Origin: G963675935 sp963719005
GTDB lineage: Bacteria; Planctomycetota; Planctomycetia; Pirellulales; Thermoguttaceae
Length of the DNA: 64,000 nt
Direction of reading: 5' to 3'
NCBI GenBank assembly: GCA_963719005.1
Contig: CAVRAR010000003.1
Span: forward strand, 186,001-250,000
A model generated the notes under the pieces. It was not told where the DNA came from. It searched no databases and was given only the letters and a program-made list of their open reading frames with translations. A program made the translations under genes and the position numbers. Below, piece by piece: positions 1 through 8,348 of the stretch (its first letter is position 1; each line of letters opens with the position of its first letter).

Positions 1-563
1 CGCGGCAAGATCGGCACTCAACGGCTCGTTGTGTCGATCGCGGCCGGCATTCGGCTGGCCTCGCTGGCCAGAGTGGTTGGGCGAGGAATTGCGGATCATC
101 CGCGTCATGCCGAACACTCCTTGCCTGATCGGGGAGGGGGCCTGCGCCTACAGCCTGGGCGAACATGCCACGCCGGAAGACGGGGTGGTGGTGGGGCGTC
201 TGCTCGCATCGCTCGGCTCGGCGTGGCAGGTGGAGGAAAAACTGCTCGATGCGGTCACCGGTTTGGCGGGCTCCGGCCCGGCGTTCGTTTACGTGATGGT
301 CGAGGCGCTCAGCGACGCCGGCGTGCGGACTGGGTTTGCCCCGAAGCATGGCCGCCGCAATGGCCGCCCAGACCGTTCGCGGGGCCGCGGAAATGGTCTT
401 GGCGAGCGGTGAGCATCCCGCCGTGTTGAAGGACCGCGTCGCCAGCCCCGGCGGCACGACGATTGCCGGCTTGCAAGCGCTCGAATCGGGCGGCATTCGC
501 GGTACGTTGATGGCCGCCGTCGAGGCCGCCGCGCGGCGATCGGCAGAGTTGGGACAGGATTGA
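1..563 (+). CDS. proC: Pyrroline-5-carboxylate reductase, 5' truncated and frameshifted
   Basis: Catalyses the NAD(P)H-dependent last step of proline synthesis in the cytoplasm. The N-terminal Rossmann part lies outside the window. Visible family motifs are VMPNTPCLIGEGA, AVTGLAGSGPAFVYVMVEAL and, near the end, HPAVLKDRVASPGGTTIAGL, which is the signature block of the family. The product is spread over three frames: frame 1 at the left edge (KIGTQRLVVSIAAGI), frame 2 from about base 75, and frame 3 from about base 335 (GLPRSMAAAMAAQTV) to the stop at 563. Similarity is continuous across both switches, so I read them as single-base indels rather than true decay. The gene is followed by a repeat-rich gap. 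Confidence 0.9.
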
Positions 564-594
564 GGATTGCTGATTGTTAACTGAAAGATGTTGC

Positions 595-680
595 TCGCCA
601 AGCCGCTTGCATCTTCGTACTGCCGACTGCCCACTGCCCACTATCCACTAACCACCATCCACTAACCACTACCGACTGCC
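595..680. repeat. Intergenic low-complexity repeat with an inverted half of the GCCGCAAGCGGC element
   Basis: Holds CCAAGCCGCTTGC, an incomplete copy in reverse sense of the palindrome seen six more times in this window, followed by short reiterated words such as CTGCCCACTGCCCACTATCC and TCCACTAACC. The same kinds of words flank the other copies. It ends directly at the next start codon. No gene is visible in it. Confidence 0.6.
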
Positions 681-1184
681 ATGTCGATGTTTGAAGATAG
701 CCGTTATCGTTGGCGCGAAACCTACTTCGTGCTCTTCCCCGCAGAGAAGCGGCCGGCGCTAAAGAGCCTTGCGAAAATGCTCTCCGCGCTGAACAAGCGG
801 TTCGAGCTGACCAACATGAACGCCGACGGCGACGGCCTGGTCGATTCGCTGACGCTGATTTCGCCGGACGATTTCGCGGCCTTGGACATCTGCTACACCG
901 GCGGGGCGGAAGTGCTGGAGCAGAGCGCGTCGTTGGTCGACGACCTGAAGAAACTCGGCGTCGAAGGCCCGCTGCCCGTCCCTTGGGAGCAAATCAAGAG
1001 GTACGACGGCCGCTTCGACGTGCTACACTTTGAACAGATCGCCGAGGAGGCGGAGGATGACTCGGAGGACGACGAAATGCTCGATCCCAGCGCGTTGCTG
1101 GTGGTGTTGGCCGCGCTGGCGAAACAGACCGGAGGAGTGGCATTAGACCCCCAGGCAGGAACGTTCATTACCGAAGAGGATTGA
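681..1184 (+). CDS. Conserved hypothetical acidic protein
   Basis: A 167-residue intact reading frame starting MSMFEDSRYRWRETYFVLF. It has no signal peptide or membrane segment, so it is probably cytoplasmic. A strongly acidic stretch (EEAEDDSEDDEMLDP) lies near residues 122-136, and the protein ends in EED. I do not recognise a named family; the style resembles small proteins conserved among planctomycetes. It lies between proC and the EF-P paralogue on the same strand. No function is proposed. Confidence 0.7.
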   Translation: MSMFEDSRYRWRETYFVLFPAEKRPALKSLAKMLSALNKRFELTNMNADGDGLVDSLTLISPDDFAALDICYTGGAEVLEQSASLVDDLKKLGVEGPLPVPWEQIKRYDGRFDVLHFEQIAEEAEDDSEDDEMLDPSALLVVLAALAKQTGGVALDPQAGTFITEED

Positions 1185-1194
1185 GGCGAAGAAG

Positions 1195-1311
1195 CTCGAA
1201 ATCCGAAAAACAAATGACGAAAGAAGGACGAAATTCGAAGGACGAAGGGAGAATAATGAGAATCTGATGGCTTCGGATTTCGTCATTCGTCATTTCATCC
1301 CAGGGTATTCC
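1195..1311. repeat. Repeat-like leader upstream of the EF-P gene
   Basis: Contains reiterated GACGAA/ATTCG words (AAATGACGAAAGAAGGACG, then CGTCATTCGTCATTTCATCC), which are partly complementary. An in-frame ATG at 1267 would add 15 residues to EF-P, but those residues come entirely from this repeat, so 1312 is the better start. Confidence 0.5.
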
Positions 1312-1875
1312 ATGATTGCCAAAGACATCAAGCGCGGCCACATCGTCAACTTCAACGGGGCGCCCTGCATGATCGAGACGATCAACGTGCAGAGCCCGTC
1401 GGCGCACGGCGCCTCGACCTTCTACAAGTATCGGGCGCGAAACCTGATCAGCAAGCAGAAGGTCGACATCACGCTCCGCGGCGGCGAGTCGCTGCCCGAG
1501 GCCGATTTTCAGAAGCACCCGGTCAAGTTCATGTACGCCGACCCGAGCGAAGTGCATCTGCTGGACGAGGCGACCTACGAGCAGTATTCGCTTCCCCGCG
1601 GCGATTTGAGCGACGAGCTTCATTATCTGACGGAGAACCTCGAAGGCGTGCAGGCGTTGATCTACAACGACCAGTGCGTCGGCGTTCAGTTGCCGGTCGC
1701 GGTGGAGTTGAAGGTGGTGCAATGCGATCCGGGCATCAAGGGCGCGTCGGCCACGGCGCGGACCAAGCCCGCCACGCTGGAGACCGGCTTGGTCGTTCAG
1801 GTGCCCGAGTATCTCAGCCAAGGCGAACAGATCAAGGTCGATACGCGGACGGGCGAGTATCTTTCGCGAGCGTAG
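1312..1875 (+). CDS. efpL: Elongation factor P paralogue (EfpL/YeiP type)
   Basis: Binds ribosomes stalled on difficult sequences (polyproline and similar) and promotes peptide-bond formation. The product from the chosen ATG is 187 residues: N-terminal KOW-like domain (MIAKDIKRGHIVNFNGAPCM), then two OB-fold domains. VQCDPGIKGASATARTKPAT and VVQVPEYLSQGEQI match the C-terminal signature. The loop that carries the modified residue in EF-P reads SPSAHGASTFYKY. Its extended S-P-x-A-x-G-A form is that of the EfpL/YeiP branch, but the tip carries His32 where I expect Arg. It is intact, unlike many neighbours. An earlier ATG at 1267 falls in repeat DNA. Confidence 0.9.
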   Translation: MIAKDIKRGHIVNFNGAPCMIETINVQSPSAHGASTFYKYRARNLISKQKVDITLRGGESLPEADFQKHPVKFMYADPSEVHLLDEATYEQYSLPRGDLSDELHYLTENLEGVQALIYNDQCVGVQLPVAVELKVVQCDPGIKGASATARTKPATLETGLVVQVPEYLSQGEQIKVDTRTGEYLSRA

Positions 1876-1884
1876 AAGTGAGGC

Positions 1885-1919
1885 AGTAGGCAGTAGGCAT
1901 GCGAAGCCGCAAGCGGCTG
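1885..1919. repeat. Dispersed palindrome GAAGCCGCAAGCGGCT with AGGCAGT lead-in
   Basis: AGGCAGTAGGCAGTAGGCAT precedes the palindrome at 1903-1918. Other copies are near 10299, 11117, 12064, 15777 and 24891, with an inverted half near 600. It lies between efpL and the first WXG100 gene. Confidence 0.75.
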
Positions 1920-1950
1920 ATCCGTGATCTCTAACCCCTGAGCCACTCCC

Positions 1951-2223
1951 ATGCCGCAAGCCATTGTCGATCCCGAAGAACTGCGACGTTTCGCGCAAAG
2001 CCTGAAGAAGTTCAGCACCGACGTGCAGGAGCGGATGAAGTCGTTGAGCGGGCAGTTGGCGTCGCTCGAACGGACGTGGCGCGACCAGGAACAGAAGAAA
2101 TTCTCCGAAGAGTTCGCGACGCAGATTCAATCGCTGGGGCGATTCATCGAGGTCATCGACCGGCACGTGCCGTACCTGGCGCGGAAGGCGGAGATCATCG
2201 AGGAGTACCTGCAACACAGGTAG
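1951..2223 (+). CDS. WXG100-family protein (type VII secretion-like substrate or component)
   Basis: A 90-residue protein, the usual WXG100 length. Two helices flank a central turn with W43-R44-D45 (ERTWRDQEQKKF); Asp stands where Gly is typical, an accepted variant in this superfamily. Known members form small helical-hairpin dimers exported by ESX/type VII systems that use an FtsK/SpoIIIE ATPase; such an ATPase is encoded 1 kb downstream. The second small protein of the locus shares the W-x-D-Q-x3-K-F block. No signal peptide is present, as expected. The stop is 8 bases before the next start, so the genes probably form an operon. The family is fairly clear; actual export is inferred. Confidence 0.8.
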   Translation: MPQAIVDPEELRRFAQSLKKFSTDVQERMKSLSGQLASLERTWRDQEQKKFSEEFATQIQSLGRFIEVIDRHVPYLARKAEIIEEYLQHR

Positions 2224-2231
2224 CCGAGGCC

Positions 2232-2817
2232 ATGAGCCGGTCCGCACGGGTAACGTCGATCGACGCCTGCCGTTGCTGGCCGCCGCGCTGCAGAAGTTTC
2301 GCAGCGAAGGCGCCGGCGCGGTCGATGACGTCGCTAGCGAGGTCCGCCGCGCGCTGGAATGGATCCACCACGATCGCAAGGACTATTGGACGACGGAATT
2401 GCGCCGCGCCGAAGACGCGCTGAGCCAGGCCAGGGTCCAACTCCAGCAGGCGATGGCCGTCCGCCGCGTCGCCGACCGCGCGCCTTCGTGCGTCGACGAG
2501 AAGCGGGCGGTGGAACGCGCAAAACGCCGCGCGGAGACGGCCCGCAGGAAGCTCAGGCGGTCCGCCATTGGTCGATCGTCCTGGATCGCGCCGCCGACGA
2601 CTTCCGGCGGAGCCACATGCAGTTCGCCACGTGGATCGACATCGATGTTTCCCGCGGCGTGGTCGCCTTGAACAACATGAGCGAATCGCTGGTGACGTAT
2701 ATTTCCATGAAGGGGCCGGAAGACGAAATGCCGGAGTTGGGCGAGAAGCCCGCCGAGCCGCCGCCGACAACGGCCGAGGCGGATGTTACTCCCGGCGGGA
2801 AAATGGGCGCGGAATAG
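2232..2817 (+). CDS. Coiled-coil hypothetical protein of the WXG100 locus, frameshifted
   Basis: The start at 2232 (MSRSARVTSIDA) needs a frame change near 2260 to reach LPLLAAALQKFRSEGAGA, and another near 2553 to reach VRHWSIVLDRAADDF. Rejoined, it is about 194 residues. The middle is a long charged helix rich in Arg, Ala, Glu and Gln (WIHHDRKDYWTTELRRAEDA onward), followed by a segment with HMQFATWIDIDVSRGV and an acidic, proline-rich tail. No membrane segment or signal peptide is seen. Its place between two WXG100-like genes and upstream of the EccC-like ATPase suggests a role in the same system, perhaps as partner or chaperone; that is inference from position. I do not recognise a named domain. 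Confidence 0.6.
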
Positions 2818-2836
2818 GCCGGACAGGCAGCGACGC

Positions 2837-2904
2837 GTGGGGCAGACATTCCTGTCTGCCAGAAAAACGGCGAGGAACTGGGCAGACAAGAATGTCTGCC
2901 CCAC
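2837..2904. repeat. Inverted-repeat element, GGGGCAGACATTC family, copy A
   Basis: Two 24-base arms (2837-2860 and 2881-2904), complementary at all but one position, flank a 20-base loop. Nearly identical arms recur at 18968-19037 and 21043-21120 with unrelated loops. All three lie at gene ends. Confidence 0.85.
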
Positions 2905-2928
2905 CGGCAGTTGAAGGGAAAACGGGCC

Positions 2929-3156
2929 GTGAAGAGTTGCGATCTGAGCTCCGGCGCAGCAAAATTGGAATTGGCGATAAAATCGCTGCGAGTGACTCTC
3001 TCGGCCGTCGAAGAACAGTGGACCGACCAGACGCATCACAAGTTCCGCGAAGAGCATTTGGCGCCGATCGAGCCGACCGTCAGGAAGATGTTCGACGCCA
3101 TCGCGCGCATGGCCGAGGCGATTGCCGCCGCCGAACGCGACTGCAATGAGGACTAG
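2929..3156 (+). CDS. Second WXG100-like protein
   Basis: Starts at GTG 2929 (75 residues); a TTG at 2911 would add six residues and is less likely. W31-T-D in EEQWTDQTHHKF marks the turn between two helices and repeats the W-x-D-Q-x3-K-F block of the first small protein of the locus. Length and helix pattern fit the WXG100 superfamily, though it is shorter than usual. The stop is 19 bases before the ATPase start. Two dissimilar WXG100-like proteins in one locus would fit a heterodimeric pair such as EsxA/EsxB, but this is inference. Assignment rests on the motif, length and neighbours. Confidence 0.65.
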   Translation: MKSCDLSSGAAKLELAIKSLRVTLSAVEEQWTDQTHHKFREEHLAPIEPTVRKMFDAIARMAEAIAAAERDCNED

Positions 3157-3175
3157 TGCCCGCAAAGGACGACGG

Positions 3176-6100
3176 ATGACAGAATCGCAATCACCAGACC
3201 TGCCGCGACGGTTGTTGACGGAGTTGTGCCGTCTGGTGGCGGAACGCGCCGCAGTCGAGCAGCAGGTCCACACCGACTTCAGCCAACAAAACGAAACGGC
3301 GGAGAGCGAGTTCCGGGAAGCCGAGCGACTGCTTAGCGAGGATTATCGCACTCGCAAGGCGGCCGTCGAACAGGAATTTGCTTCAACCCGCACGGCGACG
3401 GAGACAAAGTTCCAGTCGGAACACGAAGCGTTGGAGAAGGCATACGAGGCGGCCAAGGAGAAGATCGCCGCCCAGTTCGTGGCCGACCAGCAGGCGGCCG
3501 AGCAGGCGCAGCAGGACGCCCATTGGGAGGCGATCGAGGCATCCGAGGCGGCCCGCGGCGGAATGAACATTCCCTTGAAGGAGGTGCTGGCGGGCTTGGA
3601 ATCCCGCTGGCAGCAGCTCGAAACGATCCACCAGCAGGCGGTCGATTTGCTGCGAGATCGCGGCCACTGGGACGACGTGCCCGAAACCCCGCCCGTCGCG
3701 GTCCTGTTGGAAAAGCATCCTGGCCGGCGGTTCTACCATGCCTTGGAGGTCACCCAAAACCAGTTGCGCGACCTTCAGCAACGACATTTTTGGTCGAGTC
3801 TCTATCGCGGGGTTCGGCCCGTCGGCATCTTCCTGCTGGTCTGCCTGTTGACCTGCTATCCGTCGTTCCTGATCTTCGGCAAGGACAACTTGCAGTGGGC
3901 CGCCGTCAGCCGGCGGCGGGACCGCCGCGATCGTCAGCATTGTGGCTGGCCATCTGGAGCTACCACGTCGCCAAACGGCGATCCATCGACAAGTATCTTG
4001 CTCTGCGGCACACCATGCTCGAAGCCGGGCTGGGCCACGCGGCGGTGCTGGAAGCGGCCAAGACCGACTGCGAGCGGTTGGATGCCACCATCCACGCCCG
4101 CCACAAGGCCCAGTCGCACAAGGCCGATAAGGAGTATGCCGCCGCCACGGCCCGCATCGAAAAGCGGCGTCAGATCGACCAGGAGCGGGCCGATAGCGAG
4201 TTCCCCCGCCGATTGGCCGAATTGACCGCCTGGCGCGATCAGATGCTCAGAAAAATCGAGGAGAAGTACCCTCCCCTGCTCCGCCAGATCGAACAGCACT
4301 ACACCGAGGAGTCGCAGCGGATTCGCGACGCGGCACGACAGCGCGCTGGAAGAGAGCCGGCGGCGATTCGATCGCCAGTGGAACGAAATGGCCGATCGCT
4401 GGCGCACCGGCATCGAGCAGTTCCGCGCGTCGGTCAACCAATCGGAGCAGGCCTGTCTCGATTCCTTCCCCGATTGGAACAGCGACGATTGGAACCGCTG
4501 GGCACAGCCGGCGGCCATTCCGCCGGCCGTCTCGGTCGGCCGCAGCCGGGTGAAACTGTCGGACGTCCCCGACGGCGTGCCCGAGGACGAGCAGCTTCGC
4601 CCCGCGCAGACGGAATTCACTCTGCCGATCATGCTGCCGTTTCCGCAGCGCTCGCTCTTGCTGCTGAAGGCCGCCGGCACGGGCCGGGCCCGAGCGGTCG
4701 ATCTCCTGCAAAGCTCGATGTTGCGGCTGTTGACCGCTATGCCGCCGGGCAAGGTCCGCTTCACGATCATCGATCCGGTCGGGCTGGGCGACAACTTCTC
4801 GGCCTTCATGCACCTGGCCGATTTCGACGAACAACTGGTGGCCAGCCGCATCTGGACCGACTCCGGCCACATCGAGCAGCGATTGGCCGACCTGACGAAG
4901 CACATGGAGAACGTCATCCAGGTGTACCTCCGCCAGGAGTTCCATTCGATCGAGGAGTACAACGCCTCGGCGGGCGAGATGGCCGAGCCGTATCGCGTGC
5001 TGGTGGTGGCGAATTTTCCCGCCAATTTCACCGAGGCGGCGGTGAATCGCATCAAGAGCGTCATCGCCAGCGGCGCCCGCTGCGGCGTCTTCGTGATGAT
5101 GAGCATCGACACGAAGACGCCCGTCCCGCGCAACTGCCAGTTGCCCGACCTCGAATCGGAGGGGCTCGCGCTGCACTGGAACGAAGGGAACTTCGTCTGG
5201 AACCATCCGGATTTCGGCCCGCTTAACGTGCAGTTCGAGAACCCGCCGCCGGTCGAGCGATTCAAGGAGATCGTTCGCACGGTCGGCAGCCGCGGCGAAA
5301 GACTCGGGCCGGGTCGAGGTGCCTTTCTCGTGCATCATTCCGCAGGATGACCAATGGTGGGCCACCGACAGCCGCGGCGGGCATCGACGTCCCGCTGGGC
5401 CGCGCCGGCGCCATGAAACTCCAACACCTCGATCTCGGCCACGGCACCTCGCAGCACGTGCTGATCTCCGGCAAGACCGGCTCGGGCAAGTCAACGCTGC
5501 TGCACGTGCTCATCACCAACCTGGCCTTGCGCTACAGTCCCGAGGAAGTCGAGTTGTACCTGGTCGACTTCAAGAAGGGCGTCGAGTTCAAGGCCTACGC
5601 CCGCTCGCTGCTGCCGCACGCCCGCGTGATCGCCATCGAGAGCGAACGGGAGTTCGGCCTGAGCGTGCTGCAACGGCTCGACGCCGAGCTGCGCACCCGC
5701 GGCGATATGTTCCGCAAACGGGGCACGCAGGACGTGAAGGCGTACCGCGCGGTCGTGCCCGACGCCATACTGCCGCGAATCCTGCTGATTATCGACGAGT
5801 TTCAGGAACTGTTCGTCGAGGACGACCGCATCGCGCAGGAGTCGGCGTTGTTGCTCGACCGGCTCGTGCGTCAGGGCCGGGCGTTCGGAATTCACGTGCT
5901 GCTCGGCTCGCAGACCCTCGGCGGGGCGTATACGCTGGCTCGCAGCACGATCGGGCAGATGGCCGTGCGGATTGCGTTGCAGTGCAGCGAGGCCGACGCC
6001 CACCTGATCCTCAGCGAAGACAACACCGCCGCCCGGCTGCTGACCCGGCCCGGCGAAGCGATTTACAACGACGCCAACGGACTGTACGAAGGCAATCACC

Positions 6101-7194
6101 CCTTCCAGATCGTCTGGTTGGACGACCACCAGCGCGATGACTATCTGCAGCACATAAGTCAACTCGCCCAGCAGCGGCACATTACCCCGCCGCCGCCGAT
6201 TGTCTTTGAAGGGAACGTACTGGCCGACTTGGCCGACAATCCGATCTTGAAGGGATTGATCGAGTCGCGCCAATGGCCTGAGGCGTCGCCGGCCGTTTCG
6301 GCGTGGCTGGGCTCGGCCGTGGCCATCAAGGATCCGACCACGGCGGTATTCTTGCGTCAGAACGGCAGCAACGTGTTGATGGTCGGCCATCGCGAAGAGG
6401 CCGCGTTGGGCGTCTTGGCAAGCTGCTTCATCAGTTTGGCCGCTCAGCACGCAGAGTCGGCAGTCGGCAGTCGGCAGTCGGCAGTCAGCGGTGGGCAGTC
6501 GGTGGCGGGCAGCGCGCAGGATGAGGTGTCCGGTCCGAATCCACAATCTCCAAATCTCCAAATCTCCAAATCTCCAAATCAAGACCAGCCCGGCGCCACG
6601 TTCTACATCCTCGACGGCATGAGGTCCGACGCGCCGGAGTTCGGCTTCTGGAAGCGTCTGGCCGACGTCGTGCCGCAGACGGTGAAGATCGCCGGCCTGC
6701 GCGAAGCGCCGGAGATCATGGCCGAACTGGCCGCCGAACTGGCCGCGCGTCAACAGGAGGGCCACGACAACTCCCCGCCCGTCTACCTGCTCCTCTACAA
6801 CCTCGGCCGCTTTCGCGACCTACGAAGGGAGGACGATTTCGGCTATTCCAGCGGCGACGATCAGCCGGCGAATCCGGCCAAGCAGTTCACGACGATCCTG
6901 CGGGAAGGTCCGCCGCTGGGAATTCACACCGCCATCTGGTGCGACACGTACAGCAACGTCGCGCGGATGCTGGATCGCCAGAGCCTGCAAGATTTCGAGA
7001 TGCGAATCCTCTTCCAAATGAACGGCAACGATTCGAGCAGCTTGATGGACTCGCCCGAGGCCAGCCGGCTCGGCGTTCATCGAGCAATTCTGTACGACGA
7101 AGGCCAGGGGCTGACGGAGAAGTTCCGCCCCTACGGCTTGCCCTCCGCCGAGTATCTGGCCTGGGTGAAAAAGCACCTGCACGGGCGGGCATAA
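3176..7194 (+). CDS. EccC/EssC-like FtsK/SpoIIIE ATPase with two membrane helices, frameshifted
   Basis: Rejoined, the product is about 1340 residues. It starts MTESQSPDLPRRLLTELC, continues as a long Glu/Ala/Gln coiled coil, then two membrane helices (GIFLLVCLLTCYPSFLIFG near 3823-3880, and TAAIVSIV-LAIWSYHV near 3921-3969), a second coiled coil, and three P-loop ATPase modules. Module 1 (about 4610-5290) has a degenerate P-loop. Module 2 has an intact Walker A GKTGSGKST (5470-5496) and Walker B LLIIDEFQEL. Module 3 (about 6310-7150) has GHREEAA in place of a P-loop. Two helices plus three ATPase modules is the layout of EccC/EssC, the motor of type VII secretion; replacement of the usual N-terminal domains by coiled coil is unusual. 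Frame changes near 3911, 3945, 4347, 5300 and 5380 interrupt it, yet each restores similarity at once. A repeat-derived insert lies at 6454-6580. Confidence 0.85.
6454..6580. repeat. Microsatellite-like segment inside the EccC-like coding region
   Basis: About four copies of the heptamer AGTCGGC from 6454, and four exact copies of the octamer TCTCCAAA at 6547-6578, translated in frame as low-complexity SAVGSRQSAV and NLQISKSPN. The same kind of words occurs between genes elsewhere (11092-11115). It falls between ATPase modules 2 and 3, probably in a linker. Confidence 0.8.
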
Positions 7195-7230
7195 GAACCA
7201 CGTGGCGTCGTCTGTCCGCGGAAACGCTTG

Positions 7231-7259
7231 TTGACGGTTCTCCGGTATGCTAATACAAT
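7231..7259 (+). promoter_or_regulatory. Sigma70-type promoter of the toxin-antitoxin pair
   Basis: TTGACG at 7231-7236 and TACAAT at 7254-7259 with a 17-base spacer, 21 bases before the antitoxin start, followed by the strong ribosome site GGGGAGGAG. One of the clearest promoter matches in the window. Confidence 0.65.
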
Positions 7260-7280
7260 GCTATTGGGGAGGAGATTTTC

Positions 7281-7514
7281 ATGGAGTCGCCAGTAGTTAT
7301 TCGCGGAATTTTCACGAATCAAGTTTTCGTGCCGGAAGGACCGCTGCCGAAGATCGAGGGTCGGGCGGAGTTGATCGTATACGAGGCGTCAGAATCGCGA
7401 GATGAGGACGATGCGTCGCTATTCGATCTCTTTGGCAAGGCTCCGCAACTGCGAACTGCCGAAGACCTTGACGCCCAATTGCAGGCTAAACGCGATTCAT
7501 GGAATGAGACATAA
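7281..7514 (+). CDS. Antitoxin-like protein of a VapBC-type pair
   Basis: A 77-residue protein starting MESPVVIRGIFTNQVFVPEG, with a short beta-rich N-terminus of the kind seen in small antitoxins encoded before PIN toxins, and an acidic Leu-rich C-terminus (EDLDAQLQAKRDSW) suited to binding the toxin. It has its own promoter and a strong Shine-Dalgarno sequence. Its TAA at 7512 falls within the first codons of the toxin frame, so the two are probably translationally coupled. The exact DNA-binding family is not clear. The role is inferred mainly from the adjoining PIN-domain gene. Confidence 0.7.
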   Translation: MESPVVIRGIFTNQVFVPEGPLPKIEGRAELIVYEASESRDEDDASLFDLFGKAPQLRTAEDLDAQLQAKRDSWNET

Positions 7515-7519
7515 TCTAT

Positions 7520-7915
7520 GTGGACAGCGGAATTGTCATGCGTCTGCTCGAAGGGGTCGAGAGTGTTCGCTTTCCCATTGTCACTCGCCTCAAAGCGATG
7601 CCGGCGTCCGAGCGGTTTCTGCTCACATCCCGACTGACGACGCTGGAGTGTCGGTGCAAACCATTGCGAGACGGCAATTCAAGAGCCCTGCGGCTCTACG
7701 ATGCCTTTTTTGCTCAGCGAAAGGTTCGCCTCGCGGAGATTGACGCCGCAGTTGTGGAAGAAGGGACAGTGGTACGTGCGACCGTGGGGTTGAAGGTGCC
7801 TGACGCCATTCACGCTGCAACCGCACGATTGGCCGGTGCGACGGAATTCTGGACTACAGATCGACAGTTCACAAAATGCCCAGGCCTATCGGTTGTCGTG
7901 TTCAAGGCGGTATGA
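7520..7915 (+). CDS. PIN-domain ribonuclease toxin (VapC-like)
   Basis: PIN-domain toxins cut RNA with a cluster of acidic residues binding Mg or Mn. All four acidic positions can be placed: Asp in VDSG near the start, Glu in TTLECRCK, Asp in VPDAIHAATA and Asp in FWTTDRQF. The GTG at 7520 gives 131 residues but cuts into the first strand. Codons just upstream (ATA ATC TAT GTG GAC) would give I-I-Y-V-D-S, the usual PIN opening, so translation may begin at a rare ATA or ATC codon overlapping the antitoxin stop, or a base has been lost. The pair is probably autoregulated by the antitoxin-toxin complex, as is usual. Confidence 0.85.
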   Translation: MDSGIVMRLLEGVESVRFPIVTRLKAMPASERFLLTSRLTTLECRCKPLRDGNSRALRLYDAFFAQRKVRLAEIDAAVVEEGTVVRATVGLKVPDAIHAATARLAGATEFWTTDRQFTKCPGLSVVVFKAV

Positions 7916-7981
7916 AGACAAGAGCCAATCGATGCGTCAAGTGGTGCAAACGCCGTCTGTGATTTTCGCGGCAGGTAAACC

Positions 7982-8254
7982 ATGAATCCAGCATCGCGCA
8001 CTCCGGAAGGCGAACCGAATCGGTGCCCGGTCTGCGGCAAGGAGGTGCGATTGGAGCCGTCGCGGCCACCCGGCGACGCCCCTTGCCCGAATTGTGGGCA
8101 TCTTCTCTGGTTTCCGTCGACGAGACCACGGGCGGCAGGTTCGGAACTGGACGACTTGAAATCCCAGCCGGTGGTCGTTTCTCGCGAAGAGTACGAACAG
8201 ATCGAACAGGCGATCAAACGCCTCCGCGAAAACGTGCCGCCCGCGAAGCCGTAG
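7982..8254 (+). CDS. Small zinc-ribbon protein
   Basis: A 90-residue protein with two Cys knuckles, RCPVCGKEV near residue 14 and APCPNCGHLLWF near residue 33, which together form a zinc ribbon. The C-terminal half is charged and probably helical (VSREEYEQIEQAIKRLRENV). No membrane segment is seen. Similar small ribbons are common in planctomycetes; no function can be assigned. It converges with the next zinc-ribbon gene on the opposite strand. Confidence 0.65.
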   Translation: MNPASRTPEGEPNRCPVCGKEVRLEPSRPPGDAPCPNCGHLLWFPSTRPRAAGSELDDLKSQPVVVSREEYEQIEQAIKRLRENVPPAKP

Positions 8255-8348
8255 ACTCCGTTTCGTCTGGCGCAGTTGCGAGCAATAGGCGATCGTGACA
8301 AGTGTGGAAGAATCAAGCCACCGACTCGCCAATCGCGTTTTGCGTCCC

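Noticed and set aside
3523..5226. A separate 567-codon gene overlapping the ATPase
   Set aside because: Only its middle part (about 3946-4346) matches the ATPase coiled coil; the rest is out-of-frame Arg-rich sequence. It is a piece of the frameshifted ATPase.
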